In this document: positions 15,788 to 24,423 of the stretch, piece by piece | Layout of the letters: every line of letters starts with the position of its first letter | How positions within the stretch are numbered: the stretch's first letter is position 1 | Program-made: the position numbers and the translations under genes | Source of the DNA: Bradyrhizobiaceae bacterium | GTDB lineage: Bacteria > Pseudomonadota > Alphaproteobacteria > Rhizobiales > Aestuariivirgaceae | Length of the DNA: 36,852 nucleotides | NCBI GenBank assembly: GCA_947475225.1 | Contig: CANJMQ010000037.1 | Span: 1 to 36,852, forward strand | Reading direction: 5' to 3' | Notes under the pieces: generated by a model | What the model was told of the DNA's origin: nothing | Databases searched by the model: none | What the model saw: only the letters and a program-made list of their open reading frames with translations

Positions 15788-18169
15788 TCAGGCGACCTTG
15801 GCGGCAGCCTGGCGGAGCGGGAAGGTCACGGTCACTTCCGTGCCCTGGCCCACCGTGCTGCGGATGGTCAGCGTGCCGCCATGCAGTTCGACGAAGGACT
15901 TGGAGATGGCCAGGCCCAGGCCGGAGCCGCCGCGCGACTTCGTGAACTGGTTCTCCACCTGCTCGAAGGGCCGGCCCAGCTTCTCGATGTCGCGCGCCGG
16001 AATGCCGATGCCGGTGTCGCGGATGGCAATTGCCATCACGCCGTTTGCGGCCAGCGCCGAAACGCTGATGCGCCCGCCTTCGGGCGTGAATTTCACGGCG
16101 TTGGAGAGCAGGTTGATCAGCACCTGCTTGAAGGCGCGGCGATCGGCCCACAGGGTGAAGCCCTGCGGCACCTGCCGCTCCACCGCGACGCCGCCCTCGA
16201 AGGCGCGCGGCGTGATGATGCGCATCACTTCGTCGAGCGCCGCATCGACCTGCAGCGTCTCGCATTCGAGCGACATCCGGCCCGCCTCGATCTTCGACAT
16301 GTCGAGGATGTCGTTGATGACGTCGAGCAGGAACTGGCCGCTGCGATGGATGTCGCTCGAATACTCGGCATATTTGTCGGAGCCCATTGGCCCGAACATC
16401 TGCGACAGCATCACCTCCGAGAAGCCGATGATGGCGTTGAGCGGTGTGCGCAGCTCATGTGACATGTTGGCGAGGAATTCGGACTTGGAGCGGTTGGCGG
16501 CTTCGGCCCTCGTCTTCTCGCGGGCGTATTTGTCGGCGAGGTCGGCAAGGCGCTGGGCCTGCTGGTCGGCGAGCAGGCGCTCCTTCTGCAGGTCGCGCAC
16601 CGTCATCATCAGCTCGCGCTCGGACATGCGCAGCCGCTCTTCCTGCAGCTTCAGCGCGGTGATGTCGGTGCCGACCGACACGAAGCCACCGTCCTTGGTG
16701 CGGCGCTCGTTGATCTGCAGCCAGCGGCGGTCGGCGAGCTGCACCTCGAAGGACTGGCCTTCGCCACCGCCTTCGCCGCGGATGCCGGTGCGCTTGGTGA
16801 TGGCCGGTTCCTTGGCGGAGCGCACCAGATCTTCATAGGGCGTGCCGGGAACGCAGACGGGAGTGGGCAGTGAATGGAACTGCTGGTACTTGGAATTGCA
16901 CAGCACCAGCCGGTTGTCCGCATCCCACAGCACGAAGGCTTCCGAGATGTTCTCGATCGCGTCCTTGAGGCGCAGTTCGGCTTCCTTGTTCAGCGTGTCG
17001 GCAAGCTTCTGCTGGGTGATGTCGAAGACGATGCCCATCAGGTGCGGGTTGCCTTCCACCTCGCCCGGCGCCAGCGCCACGCGGGCCCTGAGCCACACAT
17101 AGTGGCCGTCCTGGTGGCGCATGCGGAATTCCTGGTCGAACGAGGTGATCTGGCCGTCGAGCAGCTGTTCGACGGCTTCCTCGAGCTGCGTGTCGCTCTC
17201 GTGGATGCGGGCCGCCATTTCGCCGAAGCTCAGATAGTCGCCCTTCACCGGCATGCCCAGCATGTCGAACATCGAGCGCGACCAGAAGATGATGCCGCGG
17301 TTCACGTCCCAGTCCCACATGCCGCACTGGCCGCGGTCCAGCGCCTTGTCGAGCCGCGCGGTGGCGACGCCGAGGATAGAGTCCGCCTCCGCTGCCTTGG
17401 CTGCCTGCCAGTGGAAGGCAGCGCCCAGCAGCATCAGCACGAAGAAGGTGACGATGAACAGCGCGGTCACCTGCGTGACGGACGAGCGCCACGCCGACAG
17501 CACGTCCTGCTGGCGCTGCAGCACGATGAGCGTGCCGGGATAGTCACCGAGGTCATACATCGAGACGAAGGCTTCCTCGCCCGAGGCCAGCGTGAGCGGT
17601 GCCATCTCGCCGGTGTTGATCGGCGCCTGCGTCACGAAGCTGGGTGACAGCATGCTGGTGATAAGCTCGCCGTCCATGTGCCGGGAGGCGGGAACGCTGG
17701 CCGCGATCTCGCCTGTGCTGCTGGCCACTGCGAAGCTGCGGTCCTCGGTCAGGGCCTCTTTCGGCAGCAGCGACCGGAGAAACCCGCTGCTCAACACCGG
17801 TGGCGTGCTGCCTCCCGCCTGTGCTGCGAAAATGTCGGCCTTGATGCGCTGGGCGACGAGTTGTCCATACAGTGCGGAAAGCCGGTTCTGCTCCGCCACA
17901 TGGGTGGTGCGGCTGTCGGTGAGCTGCACCAGCAGCGCGCTGCCGAGCATCAGCAGGAACAAGACGATCAGTGACGTGATGAGAAGGCGCAGGTGGCGTT
18001 CGCCGATGGTGATGCGGAACCGGCCCGGCCACGGCGAGGAAACCCTGAGGACCCTCTCCTTGAAGAACAGCTCGCCGATGTGCGTCTTGCCCAATCTTTT
18101 CCCCTGAAACCCTGCCGCCCCACGGCTGGGAGACTTTGAAAACACGGACGCCACCACTGATCGAATCAC
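15788..18169 (-). CDS. PAS-domain membrane histidine kinase
   Basis: A 793-residue sensor kinase. Layout: TM1 at about 60-84, an extracytoplasmic sensor of ~145 residues, TM2 at about 232-252, PAS1 at about 270-385 (GMWDWDVNRGIIFWSRSMFD), PAS2 at about 398-510 (AIENISEAFVLWDADNRLVL), and a coiled coil at about 515-555. The HisKA motif FLANMSHELRTPLNAIIG carries H571. The ATPase domain has NLLSNAVKFTPEGG, RDTGIGIP and SGLGLAISKSFVELHGG. There is no receiver domain and no regulator gene nearby, so it is an orphan kinase. The upstream GTG has no ribosome site; TTG 18094 with AGGGGA before it is a good alternative start (768 residues). It is read with hutD and lies downstream of pepN. Confidence 0.93.
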   Translation of the reverse strand: MIRSVVASVFSKSPSRGAAGFQGKRLGKTHIGELFFKERVLRVSSPWPGRFRITIGERHLRLLITSLIVLFLLMLGSALLVQLTDSRTTHVAEQNRLSALYGQLVAQRIKADIFAAQAGGSTPPVLSSGFLRSLLPKEALTEDRSFAVASSTGEIAASVPASRHMDGELITSMLSPSFVTQAPINTGEMAPLTLASGEEAFVSMYDLGDYPGTLIVLQRQQDVLSAWRSSVTQVTALFIVTFFVLMLLGAAFHWQAAKAAEADSILGVATARLDKALDRGQCGMWDWDVNRGIIFWSRSMFDMLGMPVKGDYLSFGEMAARIHESDTQLEEAVEQLLDGQITSFDQEFRMRHQDGHYVWLRARVALAPGEVEGNPHLMGIVFDITQQKLADTLNKEAELRLKDAIENISEAFVLWDADNRLVLCNSKYQQFHSLPTPVCVPGTPYEDLVRSAKEPAITKRTGIRGEGGGEGQSFEVQLADRRWLQINERRTKDGGFVSVGTDITALKLQEERLRMSERELMMTVRDLQKERLLADQQAQRLADLADKYAREKTRAEAANRSKSEFLANMSHELRTPLNAIIGFSEVMLSQMFGPMGSDKYAEYSSDIHRSGQFLLDVINDILDMSKIEAGRMSLECETLQVDAALDEVMRIITPRAFEGGVAVERQVPQGFTLWADRRAFKQVLINLLSNAVKFTPEGGRISVSALAANGVMAIAIRDTGIGIPARDIEKLGRPFEQVENQFTKSRGGSGLGLAISKSFVELHGGTLTIRSTVGQGTEVTVTFPLRQAAAKVA

Positions 18170-18219
18170 CGGCTATTGATTCGAAAAGGGGGTGATTTGT
18201 CCAGTGTTTATAAAGGGAT

Positions 18220-20862
18220 TCAGGATGCTGCAATCTTCGAGACGATCTCGTAGACGTCGCGCGACAGGGAGGGCTCGGCAAGGATCCGTTCGAGTTCCGC
18301 CTGGGCTGCCGTTTTTCGACTCGAATTCAACAGCTTGCAGCTTCTGAAGCCGGTGGCCAGCCGTGCGGCGACCTGCGGGTTGATGGGATTGAGCTTCAGG
18401 ATCGCGTCGGCGATCACCCGGTAGCCGGAGCCGTCTGCGGCGTTGAAACCCGCCGGATTGCCGCCTGCGAAGCCCGACAGCAGCGCATAGACCTTGTTGG
18501 GCGTCGTCCACTTGAAGTCCGGGTGCCGCGTCAGCCGCTCGATGCGGGCGGCCGAATCCGGACCTTGGGCCTGGGCGTTGAGGAGCAGCCACTTGTCGAT
18601 CAGCAGGTGCTCATGGGCGTGCCGTGCATGGAAGCGCTCCAGTGCGGCCTCGCGCTCCGGGCATTCGACCTGCGCGAGCGCGGCGAGTGCACCCATTTCG
18701 GCACTCATGTTGTGCGCCGCTTCGAATTCGGCCAGCGCCTGCGTGATGCCGTGCTGGTGGTCGCCCATCACCATCAGCGCAAGCGCCGTCTGCCGCAATG
18801 CCCGCCGCGCGGTGGAGGCAGGATCGGGGCGATAGGGCGCGGGTTCGCCCGTGCGCCGCCAGATCGCGTCGAGTTCCCCCGCGAGTTGTGTCGCAATGGC
18901 GTTGCGCAACCCGTCGCGCGCCGCGTGGACGCTGTCCGTGTCGACATCCGCGCCCAGTGCGGCGGCGATCTCGCTCTCGCTCGGCAGCACCAGCATCAGT
19001 GCCTTGAAGGCATCGTCCACGGCCGGATCATCGATGATCTTCTTCAGCGCCGCCGCATAGGCCGTGGCGTCGGCTTCCGTTGCCGTTCCGCGATAGGACG
19101 CGAGGACGAGGTTGCGGCCCAGCCGCTGGCCCGCTTCCCAGCGATTGAAGCTGTCGGCGTCATGGCCCATCAGGAACAGCTCATCTGCCGTGGAGAGGTT
19201 GGCCTCCATCTTTACCGGAGCCGAGAATCCCCGGTTGAGCGACAGCACCGGGCGCTTTGCCACGTTGTTGAAGCGGAAGCTCTGGCGCTGCTCCGTCAGT
19301 TCGATGATTGGTGTGTTGAGTGCGCCAACGCCATCGAGATCCAGCGCCATGTCTGCCCCATCGGGGCCGATGAGGCCGAGCCCCAGCGGAATATGCAGCG
19401 GCTGTTTCTCCGCCTGGCCCGGCGTCGGCTTCACCTGCTGCTCGAGGGTCAGCGTGTATTGCTTGGCGGCGGCGTCATAGCGCCCTTCCGCGGTCGCCGT
19501 GGGCGTGCCCGCCTGCGTGTACCAGCTGAAGAACTGCGTGAGGTCGCGGCCTGATGCCTCCGCCATGCATTGCACGAACTGCTCGACGGTTGCCGCCTCG
19601 CCGTCGTGGCGCTCGAAATAGAGGTCCATCGCCTTGCGGAAGGCCTGCTCGCCGATCAGCGTCTGCATCATGCGGCAGATCTCGGCACCCTTCTCATAGA
19701 CGGTGGGCGTGTAGAAATTGTTGATCTCGATATAGGCCGAGGGTCGCGGCGGGTGCGACAGCGGGCCGTTGTCCTCCGGGAACTGCCGGGCCCGCAGCGT
19801 CTTCACGTCGGTGATGCGCTTCACCGCGCGCGAGCGCAGGTCGGAGGTGAACTCCTGGTCGCGGAAAACCGTCAGGCCTTCCTTCAGGCAGAGCTGGAAC
19901 CAGTCACGGCAGGTGATGCGGTTGCCCGTCCAGTTATGGAAGTACTCATGCGCGATGATCGCCTCGATGTTCACATAGTCGCCGTCCGTCGCGGTCTCCG
20001 GGTTGGCGAGGATGTACTTGTCGTTGAAGACGTTGAGCCCCTTGTTCTCCATCGCCCCCATGTTGAAGTCGGGAACGGCGACGATGTTGAACACGTCGAG
20101 GTCATATTCGCGACCGAAGCGTCGCTCGTCCCAGCGCATCGACTCCTTCAGCGACTCCATCGCCCAGGCACAACGGTCTTCATTGCCCTTCAGCACATAG
20201 ATGCCGAGCGACACCTCGCGGCCGGTCATGGTCTTGAAGTTGTCATGCACCGCGCCAAGGTCGCCCGCCACCAGCGCGAAGAGGTAGGAGGGCTTGGGGA
20301 AGGGGTCGTCCCACACGGCATAATGTCGCGTGGTGCCGCCGAGCACGCCGTCTTCGCGCGGGTTGCCGTTGGAGAGCAGCACGGGCACCTGCTCGCGCTC
20401 GGCTTCGATCCGCACCGTGTAGCGCGCCATCACGTCCGGCCGGTCGTAGAAATAAGTGATGCGCCGGAATCCCTCCGCCTCGCACTGGGTGCAGAAAACG
20501 CCGCCCGAGACATAGAGCCCCGAGAGCTCCGTATTGGCGGCGGGGTTGCAGGTCGTCACGATGTCCAGCGTGAAGGCGCGCTGCGGAACGTCGGGGATGG
20601 TGAGCGACTGATCGCCGACGCGGTAGTGCTCCGGCTGCAGCGCGATGCCGTCCAGCATCAGCGATTGCAGCTTGATGCGCTCGCCGTCGAGCACCAGTGG
20701 CGCGTTCTTCTCGGTGCTGGCAGGATTGGGCCTCAGGCAAAGCCGTGCGCGCACCTCGGTCGCCTGCGGGTCGAGCCGGAAATCAAGGTCCACGGTGTCG
20801 ATCAGGTAGGCCGTCGGCGTGTAGTCCGCGAGGTGGATCGGCTGTGGCGTCTCGGTCTTCAT
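18220..20862 (-). CDS. pepN: Aminopeptidase N (M1 zinc metallopeptidase)
   Basis: An 880-residue M1-family aminopeptidase that removes N-terminal residues from peptides in the cytoplasm. The substrate-binding GAMENKGLNVFN motif is present. The zinc site is H305-E306-x-x-H309 with the third ligand E328 (HEYFHNW, then KEGLTVFRD). The length equals that of the Escherichia coli PepN type, with the Ig-like and large C-terminal helical domains. There is no signal peptide. GAGG lies 10 bases before the ATG. A Gre-family gene starts 39 bases away on the other strand, so both promoters must share or overlap this short gap or lie inside the genes. Confidence 0.97.
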   Translation of the reverse strand: MKTETPQPIHLADYTPTAYLIDTVDLDFRLDPQATEVRARLCLRPNPASTEKNAPLVLDGERIKLQSLMLDGIALQPEHYRVGDQSLTIPDVPQRAFTLDIVTTCNPAANTELSGLYVSGGVFCTQCEAEGFRRITYFYDRPDVMARYTVRIEAEREQVPVLLSNGNPREDGVLGGTTRHYAVWDDPFPKPSYLFALVAGDLGAVHDNFKTMTGREVSLGIYVLKGNEDRCAWAMESLKESMRWDERRFGREYDLDVFNIVAVPDFNMGAMENKGLNVFNDKYILANPETATDGDYVNIEAIIAHEYFHNWTGNRITCRDWFQLCLKEGLTVFRDQEFTSDLRSRAVKRITDVKTLRARQFPEDNGPLSHPPRPSAYIEINNFYTPTVYEKGAEICRMMQTLIGEQAFRKAMDLYFERHDGEAATVEQFVQCMAEASGRDLTQFFSWYTQAGTPTATAEGRYDAAAKQYTLTLEQQVKPTPGQAEKQPLHIPLGLGLIGPDGADMALDLDGVGALNTPIIELTEQRQSFRFNNVAKRPVLSLNRGFSAPVKMEANLSTADELFLMGHDADSFNRWEAGQRLGRNLVLASYRGTATEADATAYAAALKKIIDDPAVDDAFKALMLVLPSESEIAAALGADVDTDSVHAARDGLRNAIATQLAGELDAIWRRTGEPAPYRPDPASTARRALRQTALALMVMGDHQHGITQALAEFEAAHNMSAEMGALAALAQVECPEREAALERFHARHAHEHLLIDKWLLLNAQAQGPDSAARIERLTRHPDFKWTTPNKVYALLSGFAGGNPAGFNAADGSGYRVIADAILKLNPINPQVAARLATGFRSCKLLNSSRKTAAQAELERILAEPSLSRDVYEIVSKIAAS

Positions 20863-20901
20863 GCGGCTAAAACCTCAGAATGCGTTGAAAGCATTGAAGC
20901 C

Positions 20902-21372
20902 ATGAGCCGTGCCTTTGTCAAAGAGCAAGATGACGTCCCCGAGGACCTGCCGGAACGCCCGGTAAGCGCCAATCCGAACATCGTGACAGAGCGTGGGCTG
21001 AACCTCATCGAGGCCGAGATCGGGGCCTGCCGCAAGCGCCTTGCGCAAGGCCAGCACGACCAGGACAAGGCCACCATTGCGCGGGCCTCGCGCGATCTTC
21101 GCTACTGGACCCTCAGGCGCTCCACCGCGCAGCTCGTCGCGGGGGCGGGCAAGCCCGAGACGGTCGGCTTTGCCACGCGCGTCACCATTGCGCGCGACGA
21201 TGGGCGTAAACAGGTGTTCTCCATCGTCGGCGAGGACGAGGCGGACCCGGCGCAGGGCCTCATCGCCTACACCTCCCCCATGGCGCGTGCATTGATGGGA
21301 AAGGGTGCCGGTGACGTCACCGAGGTGCCGGGTGGTGAGGTTGAGATCGTGAAGCTGGATCCCGTTGTTTGA
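20902..21372 (+). CDS. greB: GreA/GreB-family transcription elongation factor
   Basis: A 156-residue protein with the GreB-like opening MSRAFVKEQDD and PERPVSANPNIVTERGLNLIEAEI. An N-terminal coiled coil (to about residue 75) is followed by a C-terminal FKBP-like globular domain (VGFATRVTIARDDGRKQ, ISYTSPMARALMGK-like pattern, EVEIVKLDP). Gre factors enter the RNA polymerase secondary channel and stimulate cleavage of backtracked RNA. I start it at ATG 20902; the frame is open far upstream only because it runs antisense through pepN. GreB versus a GreA/B-like paralogue cannot be settled here, so the symbol is tentative. Confidence 0.88.
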   Translation: MSRAFVKEQDDVPEDLPERPVSANPNIVTERGLNLIEAEIGACRKRLAQGQHDQDKATIARASRDLRYWTLRRSTAQLVAGAGKPETVGFATRVTIARDDGRKQVFSIVGEDEADPAQGLIAYTSPMARALMGKGAGDVTEVPGGEVEIVKLDPVV

Positions 21373-21408
21373 TGGCGTCATCCCGGCTTTCGCTGGGGTG
21401 ACGCCATC
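21371..21408 (+). terminator. Palindrome at the end of the Gre-family gene
   Basis: GATGGCGTCA at 21371-21380 pairs perfectly with TGACGCCATC at 21399-21408, and the stem extends inward with CCC/GGG pairs. It overlaps the gene's TGA. There is no U-tract, so it may be a transcript-protecting palindrome, or one of the dispersed alphaproteobacterial GTCATCCC-type repeats, rather than a true terminator. Confidence 0.5.
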
Positions 21409-21582
21409 AGACAAAGCTCCGCCCGGCGCTCCCAAGGCGTGGCCACGCCGGGGAACGGGAGGGGCAGGGCCGGAAGGCGGCCTTGCAAAACAGATTCACA
21501 ATGTCAATCAGCAGCAAGCACGTCAGAGAATAGATACCTAACATAGGCCAGGCAGAAAATCAAGGAAAATAATCCCTCATCA

Positions 21583-21640
21583 TCCTCTCCCGCGAGGCGG
21601 GAGAGGAGGGGGCCCCGGCGCAGCCGGGGAAGGTGAGGGG
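21583..21640 (+). repeat. Dispersed two-hairpin palindromic element, copy A
   Basis: A 58-bp element: TCCTCTCCCGC (21583-21593) pairs perfectly with 21597-21607 around a GAG loop. CCCCGGC (21613-21619) then pairs with 21623-21629 around GCA, followed by AAGGTGAGGGG. The same element occurs inverted at 29410-29467. The second hairpin has compensating changes (CCCCGGC/GCCGGGG here, CCCAAC/GTTGGG there), so the structure is conserved rather than just the sequence. It lies between the convergent Gre and DadA-like genes. Confidence 0.88.
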
Positions 21641-21655
21641 AAGCGGCGGTGGGCC

Positions 21656-22906
21656 CTAGAACCGGTCGACCCGGAACGGCGCCATGTCGATGTTGGTCTT
21701 GGCGCCCGTCACCGCCTCGGCGATCAGCCGCCCTGTGCTCGGCCCCCAGGTCAGCCCCATGTGGCCATGCCCGAAGCCGTACCAGACATTCGCGGTGGTC
21801 TTCGACGGCCCGATCACGGGAAGCGAGTCCGGCGTGCCGGGGCGTCGCCCCATCCAGCGTGTCGTCTGCTCATCGGGTTCGCGCAGCCCGGGCAGCACGG
21901 TCTTGAAATTCGTCCACAGCGCATCGGCGCGGGCATAATTGGGTGCTGCATCAAGGCCCGCGAATTCATCAGAGCCTGCCAGCCGCAGCCCCATTTCCAT
22001 TGGCGTCGCCGCGCCGGGCTTGCCCGCATAGGTGAGCGAGCGCGACAGGTTCACGCCGGAGTTGGGCAGCACCATGTGATAGCCGCGCTCGGCCTCCAGC
22101 AGCACCTTCTCGCCCAACTGTTTTGCCAGCAGGTGCGAATAGGCGCCCGCGCAGATCACCAGCCGGTCCAGCTTGTGCAGGCCATGGTCCTTGAGCCGCA
22201 ACCCGCTCACGCGATTGCCATCGCGCTCCAGCGCCACGACGTCATCCTCCAGCACCGTGCCACCGTTCTTCACCACCTCCGCTGCGATGGACTTCACCGC
22301 CCGGCCCGGATTGGTGAGGAAGTACCAGCCGCCATGGAACACGCCGCAGTGGACATTCTTGCCGAGTGCCGGCTCCAGTTCCCGCGCCTCATCACCTGAC
22401 AGGCGCCTCATCTCATAGCCATAGGCCTTCTTGACCTCCCGCTCGGAGGCTTCCGAGAGGTACTGTGCTTGCGTGTCATAGAGCCTGAGCGTGTCCTGCT
22501 GCCGGATCATGTCTGCCGTGCCTGCCGCCTGCAGCAGCGTCTCGAAGTCCGAGAGCACCCGCATCGCAAGGTCGGCGCGCGCCGCGGTGATCGCCTTCAC
22601 GCGGTCGGGCAGCGAGTTGCGCGCAAGCGACAGGAACCACGGCAGCGCCTTGGGCAAATAGGACCAGCGTATGGTGAGCGGCCCCAAGGGGTCCATCAGC
22701 CAGCCCGGGATCTTCGTCAGCATGTGCGGGTGCACGGTGGGCACGATCTCGGCAAAGGCAAGACCCCCGGCATTGCCGAAGGATGCGCCTTCGCCCGGCG
22801 GCACGCGGTCGATGATGGTCACTTTGTAACCTTCGCGCTGCAGGAATGCGGCAGCCGAAACGCCGACGATGCCGGCGCCGATAATGGTGGCGGAAGGTTG
22901 TGTCAC
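21656..22906 (-). CDS. FAD-dependent oxidoreductase, D-amino acid dehydrogenase (DadA)-like
   Basis: A 416-residue DAO/DadA-type flavoenzyme. The N terminus has the dinucleotide-binding motif GAGIVGVSAAAFLQREGYKV and the acidic end of strand 2, then GASFGNAGGLAF. Near the C terminus are RWMGRRPGTPDSLPVIG and GFGHGHMGLTWGPSTGRLIAE, both typical of the family. DadA oxidises D-amino acids to 2-oxo acids via an imine and passes electrons to the respiratory chain. I chose GTG 22906, which overlaps the LysR stop as GTGA; an in-frame ATG at 22936 would overlap LysR by 34 bases. Operon partnership with LysR opposite the monooxygenase operon suggests an amine or imino acid in the pathway, but the exact substrate is unknown. 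Confidence 0.88.
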   Translation of the reverse strand: MTQPSATIIGAGIVGVSAAAFLQREGYKVTIIDRVPPGEGASFGNAGGLAFAEIVPTVHPHMLTKIPGWLMDPLGPLTIRWSYLPKALPWFLSLARNSLPDRVKAITAARADLAMRVLSDFETLLQAAGTADMIRQQDTLRLYDTQAQYLSEASEREVKKAYGYEMRRLSGDEARELEPALGKNVHCGVFHGGWYFLTNPGRAVKSIAAEVVKNGGTVLEDDVVALERDGNRVSGLRLKDHGLHKLDRLVICAGAYSHLLAKQLGEKVLLEAERGYHMVLPNSGVNLSRSLTYAGKPGAATPMEMGLRLAGSDEFAGLDAAPNYARADALWTNFKTVLPGLREPDEQTTRWMGRRPGTPDSLPVIGPSKTTANVWYGFGHGHMGLTWGPSTGRLIAEAVTGAKTNIDMAPFRVDRF

Positions 22907-23811
22907 GATGCGAATGCCCTGAAGTAATCGACGCAATGCGCCTCGAAGGCCGAGACCAGACGTGTCTTGCGCATTTGCTTCAGCGCCGCAAGAGCGATGA
23001 CGCCGCGCGCCACCTCGTCCGCAATGGGCCGCACGGCGAGTTCCTCACCGGCATAGGAGTGATCGCCAAAAGGCCTGGTGACGAGAATGGAATAGCCGAG
23101 CCCCTGGCCGACGAGTCCGCGCACCACCTCCAGCGAGGGTGACGAGAAGGCCACATTCGGCGTGATCCCCGCCGTCTCGAGGATGCGCGTGAAATAGGTG
23201 CGGCTGGGTGCGATGTCGAGCAGCACGAAAGGCTCGTCCTTCAGCGCGACGAGCGGCACGTTCTTCAGCCGGGTGAGGCGGTGCCTGCCCGGCAGCAGCA
23301 CATGTGGGGCGAAGGAGGCAAGCGGCGTCACCGCGAAGTCCTCTGGCATGTCGACGTCATAGAGCAGCGCGACGTCGAAGTCGCCGCTGCGCACGCCCTT
23401 CAGCAACTCGTCCTGTGTGCCCTCCGCCATGCGGATGGTCACCTGGGGGTGCAGGCTGGTGAAGCCCTTGATCAGTGGCGGCACGAAGGACGGCGCGATG
23501 GTGGCGAAGCTCGCCAGTGCCAGCTGGCCCTCGATGGTGGTGCCCGCCGCCGCCGTGTCGCGCTGCAGGTCCTGGGCATGGGTGATGAGGTTCCGCGCCT
23601 CGGCGAGGAAGCGGAGGCCCGCGGGCGAGGGGCTCACCCCCTGGGCATGGTGGCGGATGAACAGCTGCAGCCCGATCTGCGCCTCGAGCTTGGCCAGCGA
23701 GGCCGACAGCGTTGGCTGGGCGACCCCCAGATGTGCCGAAGCGGCCGCCACCGAGCCATGGTCCCAGATCGCCACGGCATACTCGACCTGGCGCAGCGTA
23801 TAGCGCAGCAT
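22903..23811 (-). CDS. LysR-family transcriptional regulator
   Basis: A 302-residue LysR regulator. The N-terminal winged helix-turn-helix is clear (TLRQVEYAVAIWDHGSVAAASAHLGVAQPTLSASLAKLEAQIGLQLF). A linker helix and a periplasmic-binding-protein-like effector domain of about 210 residues follow. AGGA lies 8 bases before the ATG. It starts 93 bases from the divergent flavin reductase gene, the usual layout for a LysR protein controlling the divergent operon and itself. The DadA-like gene follows with a 4-base overlap. The inducer is probably a substrate or intermediate of the oxygenase pathway, which is an inference. Confidence 0.95.
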   Translation of the reverse strand: MLRYTLRQVEYAVAIWDHGSVAAASAHLGVAQPTLSASLAKLEAQIGLQLFIRHHAQGVSPSPAGLRFLAEARNLITHAQDLQRDTAAAGTTIEGQLALASFATIAPSFVPPLIKGFTSLHPQVTIRMAEGTQDELLKGVRSGDFDVALLYDVDMPEDFAVTPLASFAPHVLLPGRHRLTRLKNVPLVALKDEPFVLLDIAPSRTYFTRILETAGITPNVAFSSPSLEVVRGLVGQGLGYSILVTRPFGDHSYAGEELAVRPIADEVARGVIALAALKQMRKTRLVSAFEAHCVDYFRAFAS

Positions 23812-23895
23812 CGTAAAATCCTATTCAAGGTACCGTTATAATCTATTTTTACGAAGCTAGGCCGGGTGTCAAGGTCGGACGATCTGAACGGAGGG
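23812..23895. promoter_or_regulatory. Divergent LysR/oxygenase-operon control region
   Basis: The 93-base gap contains CGTAAAA (23812-23818) and its exact complement TTTTACG (23847-23853), a 7-bp inverted repeat with 28 bases between. A perfect plus-strand -10 hexamer TATAAT lies at 23837-23842. No TTGACA-like -35 sits 16-18 bases before it, as expected for an activator-dependent promoter. GGAGGG at 23890-23895 is the ribosome site for the ATG at 23905. The region is AT-rich against its surroundings. LysR binding here is inferred. Confidence 0.6.
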
Positions 23896-23904
23896 AACGG
23901 GCAG

Positions 23905-24420
23905 ATGAACGCAATGGCAAAGCCGCCCGTCCGGGTGGAGGATTTCCTGGCCGCCATGGGCTTGGCCGCCACCGGCGTGTCGGTGGTGACGACCGACGGG
24001 CCCCATGGCCGCTTCGGACTGACGGTGAGTGCCGTTTCCTCGGTATCGGCCGAGCCTCCGCTGGTTCTGGTCTGCATCAACCGCAAGAGCCCGGCCGTGG
24101 CGGCGGTCGAGGGCAATGGCATCTTCGCGGTCAATCTTCTCTCTGCCGCGCACCGTGCCTATGCCGAAACCTTCTCGGGCCGCCCGCGCGAGGGCCGCCC
24201 CTTCGATTTTTCGAACCATGACTGGCGTGACGGTGACACCGGCCTGCCGCTCGTCGCCGATGCCACGGCCGTCTTCGAATGCGACCTGCATGACCGCCTC
24301 GATGCCGGCACGCACCGCATCTTCATCGGCCGGGTCGTCGCCGCCCATCAGGGCGCGGCAGACCCGCTCGTCTATTGCAACCGCGCCTTCCGGCGCATCG
24401 TCACCCACGAAGGACTCTGA
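23905..24420 (+). CDS. Flavin reductase, reductase component of a two-component monooxygenase
   Basis: A 171-residue flavin reductase-like protein of the HpaC/RutF class (FMN-binding split barrel). The pattern FLAAMGLAATGVSVVTTDG, GLTVSAVSSVSAEPPLVLVCINR and GIFAVNLLSAAH is characteristic. It should use NAD(P)H to supply reduced flavin to the monooxygenase encoded 3 bases downstream. GGAGGG ends 9 bases before ATG 23905, which sets the start; the upstream in-frame GTG is not needed. It is first of six closely packed genes opposite the LysR gene. Confidence 0.93.
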   Translation: MNAMAKPPVRVEDFLAAMGLAATGVSVVTTDGPHGRFGLTVSAVSSVSAEPPLVLVCINRKSPAVAAVEGNGIFAVNLLSAAHRAYAETFSGRPREGRPFDFSNHDWRDGDTGLPLVADATAVFECDLHDRLDAGTHRIFIGRVVAAHQGAADPLVYCNRAFRRIVTHEGL

Positions 24421-24423
24421 GAC

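Noticed and set aside
15666..16838. A 390-codon plus-strand frame across the PAS kinase
   Set aside because: It is a shadow of the minus-strand kinase, whose HisKA and ATPase motifs are intact; the plus frame is Ser/Arg-rich with no domain.
19570..20901. A 5' extension of the Gre-family frame
   Set aside because: The frame is open only because it runs antisense through pepN. The family start MSRAF at 20902 fits the normal length.
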